From: Lates calcarifer
Taxonomy: Eukaryota; Chordata; Actinopteri; Centropomidae
Length of the DNA: 64,000 nucleotides
NCBI RefSeq assembly: GCF_001640805.2
Contig: NC_066833.1
Coordinates: forward strand, 11,023,044 to 11,087,043
Reading direction: 5' to 3'
The notes beneath the pieces are model-generated. The model did not search any database, had not been told where the DNA came from, and saw only the letters and a list, made by a program, of their open reading frames with translations. Shown piece by piece: positions 24,377 through 38,052 of the stretch; within the stretch, counting starts at the first letter, position 1, and each line of letters begins with the position of its first letter. Both the position numbers and the translations under genes were made by a program.

Positions 24377-27279
24377 AGATGTACATTCATAGACAGGGTT
24401 TATCCTCAGTGCCCAGTCCTCGCCAGACAAAGCCCACACATCTAAATAGGCCCCAAGTACTGCTGATAAAACCAAGACAGGCCCATAACCACACTCTTTT
24501 ACTTAAGAACGCACACACACACACTCTCTGCTTGTCATCAACCCCTGCCTTTGATGGCATGCTGTCTCATCCTACCAACCCCTCTTTGTTATCCCAAAAT
24601 AAACCCTTCTCTCTCCCCATTCTCATCTTATCCTCTCCTGTCTGGAAGAACCTGTAACAAGAAGGAGTAGGAGTAACAACACTAACAAGTGGAAGTGATT
24701 TACACATCTATAAACAAATATTCATAATATTTTTCTGGTATGATCGATCTAAAAAACATTTATTAATGATGAACTTTATATATCAGCGCCACAGAGTGAT
24801 ACTACACATCTTGTTATAAAAACTGCTGATCAGTATCCATTAATGCTTTCCTTTTCCTTATGAAGGTAAATTAGACCCAAAACAAGATAAACGTCTTTCC
24901 ACCAACGCCCTAATTTCCCTTTGGCTGAATGGGACGGCATAGACGTTGAGGTTCACACGCAGGTTCAAATCCAAGCTGTTTCTCAGTTGGAAAGGGCCGG
25001 AGCGCTGTTTACACAGTAGGGAGATTCCTGCTCCATAGGAACAGTGTGTGGAGGCTTTGATGCTCAATAGGAGCTACTGAAAAAGAGCAGGAGGAGGACA
25101 GAGAGAGAATAGAGTTGGAGAGAGACAGAGATTAAAGTTATGATGACCTTCTTGGAGCAACCTTGGATGGCTCACAAAATATGGGTAACAGATGTTTTAT
25201 GTTTTTGTCTGTGGGCTTATCATGCCCACAGGGCAGAGGCACTGTGATCTGCTCTGGTTTCTGTGTAAATTTTAAATTAAACAGATTGAAAGAGAACATT
25301 TTGCATTATATTTCTCTATGTAAATGTCACTGACTTTCATTTTATTTACTATCAAAGATTCATTAAGGGCTAACCAAACATGTTTGCAAAGTCGCTTGGG
25401 CGAATCCAGCTCACAAACCAGCAAACCATTGGCTCCTCCACTGCAAGCTGTCAAAATACAAAGAAAATTCTCTAAATATCCATTGTAACTGCAACAAAAC
25501 ACAACTGCCCAGCAAGCTTCAAATGCAAATATATCCTTTTCAGCCCCCCTCTAGCCCCTGGCTGTTGTATTTTCTCTGAGCCAGAGATCAGCCAGAGCTC
25601 CAAAGTTCTGCGGCTGCTGGCCAGCTGGCTGATACATTTCTATCAACTGGTGGCTATCTAACTTCCCCTCCCTCACACATCCTCCTCCTCCTCCACCTTT
25701 CTCTCCATCCCACTGTTGCATGAGCACAAAAACACACAAGAGATACACACGGGTACACACAGATACACACATAGACAAATATTCTGCACCTGTAAATGTG
25801 AATTATAAGGGAAAACCCCCTAGCTGAAGTAATAAGGTAACATTATTGTGAAAAGTATCATCCCCGGCTCTAAAACTTTTTTTTTCTCACAAAATTGGTG
25901 TGTAATCTGTCATGATAGGGATCAATTAAGGAGCAATGCATAACTTTTAATAGAAAACATACATAAGTAAAATAAAAAAATTGTGACATCTTGTGTTTTG
26001 GTGTTATTTCTAGAGATTACATTTGTTTTGATTAGAGAGAGATAAAGTACATATGAACTCCTGACATTCTGTAAGACCAAGTCTGGAGAGAAAGAGATAA
26101 CATAAAGGAAAATATGGGTCAGGAGGCAAAAATGTCTCTGGAGGGTGGCTTTATAACTCATGGAGACCCCAGGACAAACACAGGATCTGCCAAGTACTTT
26201 TTGTACTTTTTACCCCACTATATTAATTTGACAAATTAAAGTTATTTTGCAGACTGACAGTTTACATATTTGGTAAGCCCATAAAATATGATGGATTGTT
26301 GTGGAACTACCTCACTTCAGGTAATAAAGCTAAAATGGGCTAAATCAGCTGTAAAAGTAAAGCACTACTGACAAATTAATCAGTATCAGTAATCATCTGA
26401 TTTAATTTAAGTAAGATTAGACCTTTGCATGCAATGGAGTATTTTTTAATTAAGTATAATGGAATCAACTATGAACCACAGTGTTGCTTTAAACAAGAAG
26501 AAAATCATTTGCTGTTCACATTCTGAAACATCTGACAAATTATAGAAATTTGTACTACTGTACTACTATATGTTTGGTTATGGTATTAGCCTTGTTTCAC
26601 CCAACAACAGAGGGCAGCATTGCATCTTTGTGTTCTTCTGCTTCCCCTTGCTCTTAAAGCTGGAACACATGACATCAACCCCTACACTCTCCCCTGTGAA
26701 TTACCAGAGTCCTCACCCAGGGGTAAGGAGTCATCCAAGGAAAACAAACCAAAGCAACCAAAAGGCTCTATTACTGGAATGTGGGTTTGTTACACCCACA
26801 GTGATCCTCAACAGGTGCTGAAAATATGTGCAGGAAAGTTTTCATTAGTATGATTATACTCATAAGGTTTTTAATGTAGATTTGTAGATTTTAAAAAAAA
26901 TTGTCTGTTACTACATATATAAACCAGGGAAGAAAAAAGTGAACACTTAAATAGTAAATTTTACACTGGAATATCAGCTCTTAAAGCCCCTGTGTGGTCA
27001 AGTATTTGGCCTGCTTGAATGTCCTTTCCAAAGCTCCAAACGCCTGCCAGCTCCTGTGCAGCAGGCGAGAAAACAGAGCAGCCCCCAAACACCAGCAACG
27101 ATTTTATTATGCCTATCAGATATCAAAGACATCACAAAGATGAGAACAAATTACAACTGAAAGAAGCTACATTCAACAAACTACAGCTGAAAATCTTTTG
27201 CTCCAATCATGTTTGATTTGTTGTTTTTGTGCAGTAGCATCACATATCACACGGTAGGCAGCAACACAGCCTGGCTTAG

Positions 27280-27480
27280 CAGACAGATCACACGGCTACT
27301 GCTAATGTGGATCTTGTTATTGCAAGGGCACCCAGAGGAGCATTTTAGCCCCGCAGTGGGCCTCCCTTGCTGGGCTGCTATCGTCCCACATCAGCCCTGG
27401 GCTCCTTGATGTGGTTTGGGAGGACATGACGGGGCTGAGCGGGGCCCAAAGTGATCAGTCGCGCAGTAACATCTGAAACC
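27280..27480. promoter_or_regulatory. GC-rich patch in the desert, candidate regulatory element
   Basis: A run of unusually GC-rich, non-repetitive sequence (for example ggcctcccttgctgggctgc and acggggctgagcggggccca) inside AT-rich DNA, with several CpG dinucleotides. It has no coding signature: the overlapping frames on both strands are unrelated to known proteins. Such patches in gene deserts beside developmental genes are often conserved enhancers, but conservation cannot be seen from one sequence. Confidence 0.25.
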
Positions 27481-27561
27481 CATTTCCCCACAATTAAAGA
27501 GAGAGAGAAACTATCAGGACCAAACATCGCCCGTTTCCACGGTATCGAGTCAAACATTTGT

Positions 27562-27562
27562 G

Positions 27563-27592
<30 letters not shown>
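27562..27592. repeat. (GT)n(GA)n microsatellite
   Basis: About 12 GT units followed by 4 GA units. Confidence 0.95.
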
Positions 27593-27593
<1 letters not shown>

Positions 27594-27948
27594 CTGTACC
27601 TCCCCACCACAATCACTCACAGACACACACTCCCCTCCCACCCTAAACAGTGACAGAGCATTTCCAAATGTGTTTACTTAGAAAGAAAACCACTTGCCAC
27701 CAAAAACTGCAAAATATCAAGACTGATACAGATAGAAAAGTAAACAGGAAGAATATGACATACAGAATGTGGAGAGAGATGATGGATGAAGGAGTCAGAA
27801 AGGAGGATGCTAGCAGATGGTGTCAGGTTAGTTTTTCTTTACACACCTGTGCTGCTAGCTTCACATACAAAGTGTTGGTACCACAGAGAGAAAACGTGAG
27901 AACTCACTCAGAATATGTCAGTTAGACAGTACCTTGTCTGAGATTCCT

Positions 27949-27950
<2 letters not shown>

Positions 27951-27996
<46 letters not shown>

Positions 27997-28004
27997 TGTG
28001 TGTG
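27951..28004. repeat. Compound (CT)n(GT)n microsatellite
   Basis: About 14 CT units run into about 13 GT units. Confidence 0.95.
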
Positions 28005-28165
28005 TACATTAGCAGGCTATGCGTGTTGAGTTGCTCCGTCTGGATGCTCATCAGACATCAAACACAATAAAGCAGTGAGTGGAATGGAGCTGATTGCTAT
28101 CTCCAAATGTAATCAAACCAATTCAACCCACTAAAACACAGGCACATACTCTCTTGCTGCTCTCC

Positions 28166-28171
<6 letters not shown>

Positions 28172-28196
<25 letters not shown>

Positions 28197-28197
28197 A
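28172..28197. repeat. (CA)13 microsatellite
   Basis: A perfect CA run. Confidence 0.95.
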
Positions 28198-30521
28198 TGT
28201 CCACACATCTTCTCCTACTCCAAACCCAGAGTAAAGGCCACACTCCTCCACTCTTTCTCAGTGCCTCCTCCCTGGTTCAGATCATTGGTCATGATGTGCT
28301 CTCCATGTCCTTGGCCCAGGATGTACGGCACAGTCACCGAGTGCTGCTCTTTACTGTGGTATCAGTGGTCGGCCATTTTACAAACATCCTCCAAGAGAAC
28401 CTGTCAGTGAAGTTCCTATCCAGTTGAGCCAAGAGCTGCAGCTTCCCATGACCCTCAGCTTTCATGGGCTAGGTTGACCTACAGTGAACCCAAAGATGAC
28501 CTTTTGGAACAGCTCAAGGTTTTTGATCAGTTTGTCTGTTATGAATGAGGCATGAATATGATAATATCAGGCCATGTAAAAGGCTACTTATCATGCTCTT
28601 TGGGTTTTTAAGGTTAAGTTGCCTTGCGCTCTCTGATCGTCTTTGGCTCGGTGGCTTTCCATAATGACCTTGGTTCTCTGTGAGTGTGTGTGTGGATAGG
28701 AGAGGTGGATACAGAAAAGGGAGAGACAGAAGCAGAAAGAGGCTGTATGTGTGCGACCCAGAAAAAGAGATGTGCTGTAGGATAATTTAAAGTGCTTGAT
28801 CAATGAAATGTGGATTATATCTGACACCAAGTAGGGAGTCAATGTCATTTCGTGGTCTAAGAAAATCTGCCAAAGATCATTTCTGGTTCAGGGACCTTAG
28901 ACCTTGGATGGTATAGGTTTGGTTGACAGTTTCAGGGGGTTTTGTTTTTTATCAGATTACTCCTTATGAAATTATCTATGAGAACATCAGAACTTGTCAA
29001 ATCTTCTTTAGCTCTCTGTTTTAATTAACAAGTATAACTGACCTTGCTGTGTTCAATGTGAGTATGTGTGTTTGTGGTTATTCACGCTCCAAGACAAGTA
29101 ATGTTTTGTTGGCTCTCACATGGACTGAACAACAGCAGCAATGAACCAATGAAATGTGAGGTGGTTTAGAGGACAATGGGAGACTGACAGAGAAGAAAGT
29201 GAAGACAGAGACACAAAGATAAAGCCAGAGGGAGACAGAGACAAACCAGAGCTAGAGATGAAGAAGCAGAGACAATTCAGAGAGCACTGAGATAAAACCT
29301 TGAGAGGGAGAGACAGCGCAGACTGAGAGACAAGAGTCTAACAGGGACAGAGCCAAATTATCGTTTGATTCTTCGCTAAGACAAGCATGTTCTAAGTATC
29401 CAGGAGTGAGAGGTACTTTCACTGGCCTTTCTCTGAAAACACCATCACAGGGAGAGGCATTCCTTAACCCTTCACCTTTTGTAACTTGGCAACAACCAGC
29501 TATCATCTCCCATTGCCTTCCTCGGGAGACGGGAGGGGAGCTGATGAGCATGACATCAATTTGTGGCTGGGGAAAATCAAGGCTCTAAAAACAGCGACTC
29601 CAAACTAATCTGTTATGGGTTTGGATTATGAGGTTCGCCTGAGCTGCTCAATGTATACATGTCTGACATTTTAGGGATGATTAAGATATGCTATAACAGG
29701 GAATTTCAGTAACACACCCACATGTACGCGCTCCTGCAAACACGTGCCTACAGTATGCTCAAGCAAACAAAAATGCTCCAAAAACACAGTGTGAGTTTTA
29801 AAGCTTTAAAGGAATAATTTGATGTTTTCAGAAATGTGTTTCTTCATTTTATGAAACTACAGCCAGCAGCCTGTTAGCCTGGCTTGGACAAACACTGGGG
29901 GGAAACAGCTAGCCTTTCTCTGTCCAAAGAGAGCACCACTAAAGCTGGTGAATAAACACATTATATCTTGTTTGTTTATTGCAATAACCTTAAGTGTAGC
30001 TTTTACACTTTGATTAACATGTGTTTAACATATTAATGTGGTTAGCTGTTAGCTGTTTTGCCATATTTCCAGTCACACCAAGCTAGCTTACATCTACTGG
30101 CTGTAGATAAGGAGTGAACCAAATACTGTAAGTGTGTATGTCCAAAAATGTAGTGGTAAATATTTCTTTAAGTACTGATAACAAACCTAGTTTGGATTAG
30201 TGAGTCAAATACAGTAGTAAGATAATGCAAGTAAGACTGACTTCCACCTAACAGTTAAAAGTAAATACTGTTAAATTATGTGCTCATGCTACATTATCTC
30301 GCATATCTGTGTGTGTTTTTTAATTCTACCTAGATCAGCTATGAATCATTGTGTTGAAGCTATAATTTTCTTTGTGCATGCTGTTCCACCTTTGGTGTTA
30401 ACCTCTGCAGAGGGCCCCTTTTTCAAAGTCATATGAAACAGATTTACCTGACCAGAGCAGGGAGTGGAGAACTGTCGAGCAAGCAACAGAGAGAACAAGA
30501 CGGAGCACTAAAGAAGAGAGA

Positions 30522-30542
30522 GGGAGGGAGGGAGGCAGAGGG
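30522..30542 (+). other. G-quadruplex motif in a purine-only block
   Basis: Four GGG runs with loops of 1, 1 and 7 nt fit the standard G3+N1-7 rule. It lies in a long purine-rich tract (about 30486-30570). Confidence 0.55.
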
Positions 30543-33500
30543 AGAGAGAGAGAACGGGTGAGAGAAGATCCTCTGAGGGCAGCGGCTCTGGTTTCATCCA
30601 ACCACTGATGCTGACTGGCAGCCATGTCAAAAGCTAAGAAGTCAAACGATGCTGATTCTCAAGTTCATCTTTAGGGCATGTCAAAGTAAAGCTTATTATA
30701 CATGGTTTTGGAGGGCCAGGAATGTGCAAACACACTAATTCACATACACAAACACACATCTGGAGTCACACACACATAAATGTGCAGTCATGCAAAAATA
30801 TATAAGTTTTTGTACTTGTGCTTGTGATACATGTATGCGTGTACAGGTCACACGCACTACTTTGTCATAACATCTTGACTGTAAGTATTTAATGAGCAGT
30901 AACAACTTTCCAGGTTATTATGTGCACACATACTGAAGAGTGGATTAAATATAATTACTGCTAAGACATCTTCATCTGGAGATTATCTCAGTGATGCAGA
31001 GTGTAAAAGTCAGGCTTAGACTTTGTTAGGACACAGGGTTTATAGATTACTGATCATAACACTGGAGGGATAATCACATGTCCTCATTTTTTTCTATATG
31101 TGAGACTGTTACAGGTCAAATCTTAGTAATGTTAGATGGTTTCATTTCTTCCTTTGTAAGCTCATGGTTTTCTGTAACAGCTGAATGAATACTGTGGTCA
31201 GTAACTATAAAAAACAAGATATTCTCCATTTTCTGTAAAACTGTTTTTTGCTTTGTACTCAGTAAATATCCATATTCAGTCACAAACAAAATGAAAGGCT
31301 AAATGTTTGGCTAGTGTTTCTTGGCTGACACCACCATCACAAACCACTTATTAGCAGAATAATTGAATGATTCAATTTGACCGCTTAGTCCGAGGGACTA
31401 CATGTGCATACACGACTACCAATGAAACTGTAACACTGAATTTTTGTATGTGACATTTTGTAAGCTTTTTTCCCCAGTGTAATTAAATGCTTTTTATTTA
31501 ACAAATATTTGAAATTCAAAGTCAAAAAGACTGCCTGACTTTGTTTAGACTTGATCAGTGCCCCGGGCACAGCTCATTTCATTTAATACCTCAATTTAGA
31601 TGACACTTTTTCCTAATTATTCTGTGGTAATTTTGTTATGGTATGACATAACACTCATTCGCCATTTCCCTGAACAGAATTTTAAGTGCCACCATTTTAG
31701 CAGTGGCATCCTCAACATGGTGATTTATTTGGCTTATTAACTAAAGAATCTGTCTACCAGAGCCAAGGTATTGCCCAAAGCAAGAATGAAACTTCCTTTG
31801 TGAAGCTTTCCTTCACCAGGTAGCAAGCTGTGTACCCATGGGTGTCATCCAAGTTTTCCTTACTTGTTTTACCCTTGAACAACAGAGAGGGTCAAGGTCA
31901 GCAGGAAACCTGGCCTTAGAAGTGTAATAAAAAGTCAGTAATAGTAAATATATATAAGTAGATTATTATTCCATGATATATGATGGTTTTTGTGTATATA
32001 CATTTCAGGGGTTTATTTCAGAAGTTTCAATATAATGTATCTTTTCAGCACTGTGGGGTCAATCAGAGTACAGGTTTGTCTGATAATTCATTGCAACTAA
32101 CTCGTGTTTAATGGCCTCAACAACAATATAGCCTCAATAAATTTTGCACCACGAGAAGGATTTCTTTAATATGGTAACATAATACTGTGTAAAAATGTTT
32201 TCCTTTAGCAGTATTATGAAATATTTTCTTCACAAGTTTCATTAGTTGTTTTCAATATAGCTATATGTATTTTCTTATGTTACAATACTTAGTTATATGC
32301 ACATATGTATGTATTTAGTACAATGTGCACAGCTGTATTTATAATTTTTGTCCCTTTTTTTCTTTGTAGAAAAAAACTGCAGAATAAATGGTAAAAAAAA
32401 ACAGAAAAACAGTATATACAGACACACACGGATGGGAAATTTTTACAAGATATAATAAATCACCAACCTTAGGTACGTTTTACTTAGAACATGCTGTGTC
32501 ATGCTGAGATCATTTTTCATCATGACTTTAATGTGAATTGCTCGAGTCTCAGCATTGCTGCTAAGGTAACTAGACAATTTGGTAAAAAGGGAAACGGAAT
32601 GTAGAGAAAAGGTATGGGGAGAAAAAGACATTGTCTGGCAGCCAATTTTCCAGTGGCATTAACTCAACTTTTACCAAATTCTTGTACGAGGCAAAAAAAA
32701 AAATGCCCAAAACATTCAACCTTTTTTCATGAAATCATAAAAATGCTCCATCGTGTTTTACAACATTGTGCTCCATTTTATCCTCATTTTTCCTCTTGTG
32801 GGACGTATATTATTGACATCACATCACTTACAGACAGCCAGTTCTGCCATCAATAGCATAGCAAGTTCACTGCTGCTATATTCTTCATAAGGCACCCTTT
32901 AACCATAGTTAAAGGGCCTAACCATGGTCAAAGTTAAATGCTGGTTGCTGATATGCTTTATTTTGACCTTCATGTTTTCATTCAGGTCTGTAAGACACAT
33001 TGGTCTTGTTACCCAGTGGGGGGTAATCAGTCCTTGGTTTGAATGGTCCTTGTCTGGGCATGTCTTGACCTATTCCTGTCCTCACTACTGAAGTGCAATG
33101 CTTCTTGTTGCCCTGTGGAGGGAGCAGTGCTCTATGCTCTTGCACCGTCTCCGCTCTCTACCCACAGCTGGCTGTAACACCTGCTCTCCAGATGTCTTCT
33201 TCCGCAAGAGGGGAAAATGAGCTTGACTTTCAAACTTTGCGGTGCTTTTTTCAGTAAGCATCTCTCTCGCGCTCTCGCTCTCTCTCTCTCAAAATCTGAA
33301 AAAAGTGCCCTCACAAATGCAGCCTTCTTCGTGAACTCTCCTCATCTTTCTCTTCTCACCTCTAACTTTCAGTCTCTCTCAGCCGTTCTTTTCCATGCTG
33401 TGATTGTTTGCACAAGTCTTTATTATACTCAAGCTACTGGAAGCGAAGGTGAAGTGAAGGAATTAATACATCACCTGGTGACAGAGTGCAAGAGAGACAT

Positions 33501-34329
33501 AAGGGAACCTCTTCACATCACTCCATTACACCACTCCCTCACATATGCCTCCTCCATGCTCAATATAGCCCTTTACACCGACAATGATGAAGTATTTGTT
33601 TTTAATGCTTCTTTTATACACTTTAGCACCTAAGTGCACTGTGGCTGAATTGTGTAATTAGTATATTTTTCTTTGGGGATGAAAAGAAGGAGGGAGTTGC
33701 CACACACAAATGTTATATGAGTCACATAATGAATCAGAAGAAAAATTAGTCCTAACTTGAACAATTGAAAAAAGTGTAACATATGGGTTTCTGTCAAGCC
33801 GATGAAATGTAATGCAGAATTTAAGTAGCAGTCAGTGAAGTGTCCAGTGATTCTGGGCTGGTAGAGTTAAATCCTCTCCCCTTGCTGCTGCTCTCCCCGG
33901 TGTGTATGTAGTAAATCTGCATGCATATGGCTCTGCCTTTGAAGACAAAGTTACTAATCCCTCAACCCTGTCAGAGAAGAGAGAGGGAGAGAAGGACAAC
34001 AAGGCAACGAGTGGGCAGACAGATCTAAACAAGGGTCAAAGAGAGTGCTCACTTGTAGCTTATGTTGGAAAACTGCAATGTTTAATCTGCAACGCTTTCA
34101 GAAAAATGCATTTGCATATGTTAACAGACGTAACAAGAATAAATGAAAAAAAAAGCAGAACACTGAAAGTGTTTCAACAGATGTTGATTCTTCGGTGTGT
34201 CTGTTTTTGCTGTATTTTTGGATTTCACCAGATAGATATTAAACACAAATAATGGAGCGCAAGATTAAATTGATTTTTTTTCTTTTATTTACACCACCAC
34301 AAAATGGCACACATATAAAGGAAAGCAGA

Positions 34330-34660
34330 AATGGCCAAAGGGGAAGGCCAGGTCTTTAATATTTGTCAGGAGAGGGAAGCCACAGGGAGGGTGTTTCCCT
34401 CTGGCCCAGGGGCCGCTGCTGTGGTGACCGCTGCCTGCCTGCCGGGGCCGCCTGTTAGCAACGATGTTTGATCCCGAGAGCCCGAGATCCCTGGAAAAGC
34501 TGAACTCCATTTGCCTGGGTTGGTTGACTTCTGGAAGCAGAACAGTCAAGTCAGCAGCGGATTGGCCCTGATTCTGTGCAGCTGCTCGGAGAGCGAACAC
34601 CACGAGAACCACTCAAGGAACCGCTCGGGGAACCGCCACAGTACCGCGTGGAGAACCTCG
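34330..34660. promoter_or_regulatory. GC- and CpG-rich island in the desert, candidate enhancer or promoter
   Basis: About 330 nt of clearly GC-rich, non-repetitive sequence with many CpG dinucleotides (for example ctgccggggccgcctgttag and gatcccgagagcccgagatc) between AT-rich flanks. Frames on both strands (107 codons at 34289-34612 -, 67 codons at 34511-34714 +) do not resemble known proteins, so coding is unlikely. Composition and complexity suggest a regulatory element or an unannotated noncoding-RNA promoter. Confidence 0.3.
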
Positions 34661-35897
34661 ACATGTGTCATAGCCACAATTTACAGAGCTGTGTGTTGTG
34701 AAACAGATATATGATACCACGACACTTAACAAAGTTATTTTGGAAATGGTATATAAGTCCTACCAACTACGAGCTTGGCTGAAGCAATGTGGAGTTTCTC
34801 ATTAAAAGTGTGTGCTCTGCTTTCGGTCACATGCAGTTGCAGTAATTTCAATTTATTTTCTGCACATCGCACTGTCATGCCTTAAGGTCTTTCCAAACAG
34901 TGGAGAAACTTATATACCCAGACATGCATGGACTGCTCTGTGCTAGCCTCCCACTGCGTAAGATGCGTTGAATTAACACACACAGAGATGCTAGTGCTCA
35001 CTGAAGAACAGGACATAGTCAAGTACTAACTGCAAGTCATATTTTACTGGGTCACATTGAGTGTGTCTGTTATTTTTTTATCCATTATGGATGACTAATA
35101 ATCCTCAGTATCTGTCAGTCCCATCAGCCTGTGTTAATGCCGAGTGTATTTTTACAATAGAGACAACAGCTCTTTGACCAAAAACAGAAAATCTCTGTTA
35201 GTTATTAAACCATTTCTTCTTTATTTCTGTGTGTATGTGAGAGTTGTACTACTACATTTCTGTTCATTCATGCTATATTTGCATTACAGAAGGATTATCA
35301 AGGGAAATGTGTGTGTGTCTTTGTGTTTGCATATGCAATATATGAAGTCAACACATCTAAAGAAAAAGGAAACAAGACAAACTAATACTACAGTGTGCCA
35401 AAAAGCAGTCATGCAGGGATTCTAACATGGGTTGTCATACCCACCTCTGCCACAATGAACACAAGCTGTACTTGAGTCATACTGTTGCTACATGAGAAAA
35501 CACAACACAGCTAAACAAAAGAGAGACAGAACAATGGAATGAATTATAAATATTACCAAAACTAAAATCAAATCAAAAGTGTTGTAAGACATTACTGTGT
35601 TGATTCCTTACAGGACCCAGACAAGCTGCTGCTGAGCATATGTCCTCAAACGCAAGCTGTGCAATGTCACATGTAAAAAGCAAAACTCTTTCAATAAACA
35701 CACACAGAGAAATCCATATGCATACAGTGAAAGAGAGATATATTCCCAGAATGACTGACAGTGATGGCGGTGTACCGTTTAGGGTTAGCAGGGCAGCTGT
35801 TCCTGGTATCTAGAGCAAATATTCCCAAGCCATCGTCATGACACACAAATACATAATGATCAGTATGGTCACATCAGCCCATCAAAAATCCTACTGT

Positions 35898-35960
35898 ACA
35901 CACACACACAGATGCACATATACACACACGCGCGCGTGCGCGCGCACACACTCACACACA
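35898..35960. repeat. Alternating purine-pyrimidine tract with CG-rich core (Z-DNA-prone)
   Basis: A CA-rich tract whose centre (35927-35949) alternates strictly, with a core of CG/TG steps: acgcgcgcgtgcgcgcgcac. Alternating (CG) flanked by (CA) is the classic Z-DNA-forming composition. Confidence 0.85.
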
Positions 35961-38002
35961 CAGAAGGTTCCCAGACTTTTTTGGTGATGCATGGAGCCTC
36001 ATGCCCCCGTCGCCATGTGTTGAAGTAGCGCAGAGGCAACCACATCAGGGTCTTTCACCCCACCCTGCTCACCCACAGCATCCAACACACAGACAAACAC
36101 ACACACACACTTGCCTTAGTGACCGTTTTGTTGCACAAACGTAACACGAATGAACACAAATATGCAAGTACAACACACACCAGACCAGACTGTTATGTAC
36201 ACTTTTGCTGTATATATGCAAATGCACTCACAAACCACATACACACACACACATGCACAAACACACTGAAACAGATGCATGCTCAGCCTGACCATAGACA
36301 TATGGAACCATGCAGGGGTTCAGACCAATAATGTTTTTTCAACTGAGAAATTTTCCTGGTCGAATCTGGTTGATGTTACTGTGGTTTTGGTTGGATTTGG
36401 AAATTTTTGGAAATCTAAAAAAATGCCGTGGGAAAGGAATGCAGCTAGTATTTGAATCATCATCAAAGGCAAGCATTAAATACCATTTCTCAAATGTTTA
36501 ATGAATGTTGTTTTGTATATGCTGCAGCTGTTGGCACTGTAATATTGTACTTCTACTTCTTGACTCAGTGACAGAAGCTTTGTAATGCAGGACTCACCCA
36601 ATTTAACTTTCTACTTTTCCTCAAGATCCCGATGTGATTTTCCAGTTATTTTATGTTTTTTATCTCACGGAATATCACAGCTTTTTATGTAGTTAAACTA
36701 AACATATCTAATCTTTCGGTAACCGTTTATATCTGTGGGTTTTACAAATCAATTGAAAGTTACAAGAGCTTGTGAATACATTTTATAAACACAGGATATT
36801 TTTTTTAAAGTTTCCTGAAAAGTAACACCTCTGGATACATTTCTTTCAAACAAGTTCAAAGTTTTCATTTAGTTTCTACAGGGGAGTCCAGGCAAATTCA
36901 TCTTCCTTTATGTCCCAGTAATTTGGCCTGACAATTTAGAATAATTTATTATTTAGATATAGAGGAGCATAATTATTCTGTCACATTTAGCTGTTTTAAA
37001 CACCTCAGACCCAAATTTCTGCATCCACGTCAGATTCCCAGGCCTTGAACTCATTTTATGAAGAGTGATGGTGACCCTCTTTGACCCTGTAGAGGACCTG
37101 GAGGGGTCATACCTATTAGAGTGGTTATAAACTCTTTCTGGTATTCTTTCTGTCTGTAATTAAAGCTATAAATTACTCACTGATGGTGGCAGGGTGTTAA
37201 TGGTAGCTTTGTGGAGCCAATAACATGCAGGTGCTGCCTTTGGGTAGATGTAGATGACTTATTGACAGTGGTACTCATACACATTATGAAATTATTTTAT
37301 ATATAGTTTATCTTTAAATGTGTAGAGGTTTGTTTGTGGCATTCACATGTAAGTGTCCAGCTCACATGGAGGTGAAAAAAGCTACATATATGTGAATATA
37401 CACAAATGTGCTTTATTTCTTATTTTATTAAAATCCTTAAGACATAATAATCATAATTATCTGATGGTATTTCTTAAATATATTGACACTATAATTATGA
37501 CATTTCTGCTTTAGTAGAACAGAGTTCACAAAAAAAAGAAGAGGAAGATGGAAAAATGATGCACAAGTAAAAAAGTGGTTGTTGATTGTTTATAATGAAA
37601 GAAAAAATAGGACAATGCCTCGATGATGACTATAATATTTACAAAATATTTCTTAACATGAATATAAACAGATAAAGCAGACATCATTGATTCAACACTG
37701 CATCATTCTTTCATGTTTTTATAGACCGCGATGACACATACACTGTCTAATTAGCACGTTTGTGTTGTATATAGCTGAGATTATTAAACTGAAATTATTA
37801 CATGTTCCTAAATACATTACAGTATCTGTTAGTTGGCAGCTCTCCAGGAACAAAGCCACACTACACTGATGGTAGCTAAATGTCAGGCTAGTGTGGAGTG
37901 AAGTAACAGTTGACTTAATGGAAATATTGACCAAGTTGTCAACGTCTCACCCCTCAGTCTGGACCTCTTGTCCGCTCGATAAAATCCTCCCATGATACAT
38001 AC

Positions 38003-38052
38003 ACAGACAGACAGACAGACACACACAGACACACACACACACACACACACAG
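38003..38052. repeat. (ACAG)n(AC)n compound microsatellite
   Basis: Several ACAG units grade into about 12 AC units. Confidence 0.92.

Larger units (their letters stand above)
18641..27250. other. Gene desert, first part
   Basis: No protein-coding gene supported. Open frames are at most about 100 codons (for example 19676-19987) and have no family resemblance. The stretch contains several dinucleotide repeats and a CTCF-like motif, listed separately. Confidence 0.55.
27593..34290. other. Gene desert, second part
   Basis: No gene supported. The longest open frame (33217-33633, 138 codons, +) has no recognisable domain, starts in a CT-rich simple tract and is not far above what chance gives in this much sequence. 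Microsatellites and a G-quadruplex motif are listed separately. Confidence 0.55.

Noticed and set aside
24922..24972. tRNA-like A box (TGGCTGAATGG) and B box (GGTTCAAATCC) at near-tRNA spacing
   Set aside because: The T-stem does not pair (three of five positions fail on inspection) and no acceptor stem forms. At most it is a very decayed tRNA-derived SINE, more probably coincidence.
26604..26617. 12/14 CTCF-like match (also at 49795-49808)
   Set aside because: About a dozen 12/14 matches are expected by chance in 64 kb on two strands.
28197..28427. 76-codon open frame with GC-balanced sequence
   Set aside because: It begins at the edge of a CA repeat and has no family resemblance or splice support.
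33217..33633. 138-codon open frame (+), the longest unexplained frame in the desert
   Set aside because: No recognisable domain. The first third reads through a CT-rich simple tract, and there is no convincing promoter or splice context. Length is near what chance yields in 64 kb of this composition.
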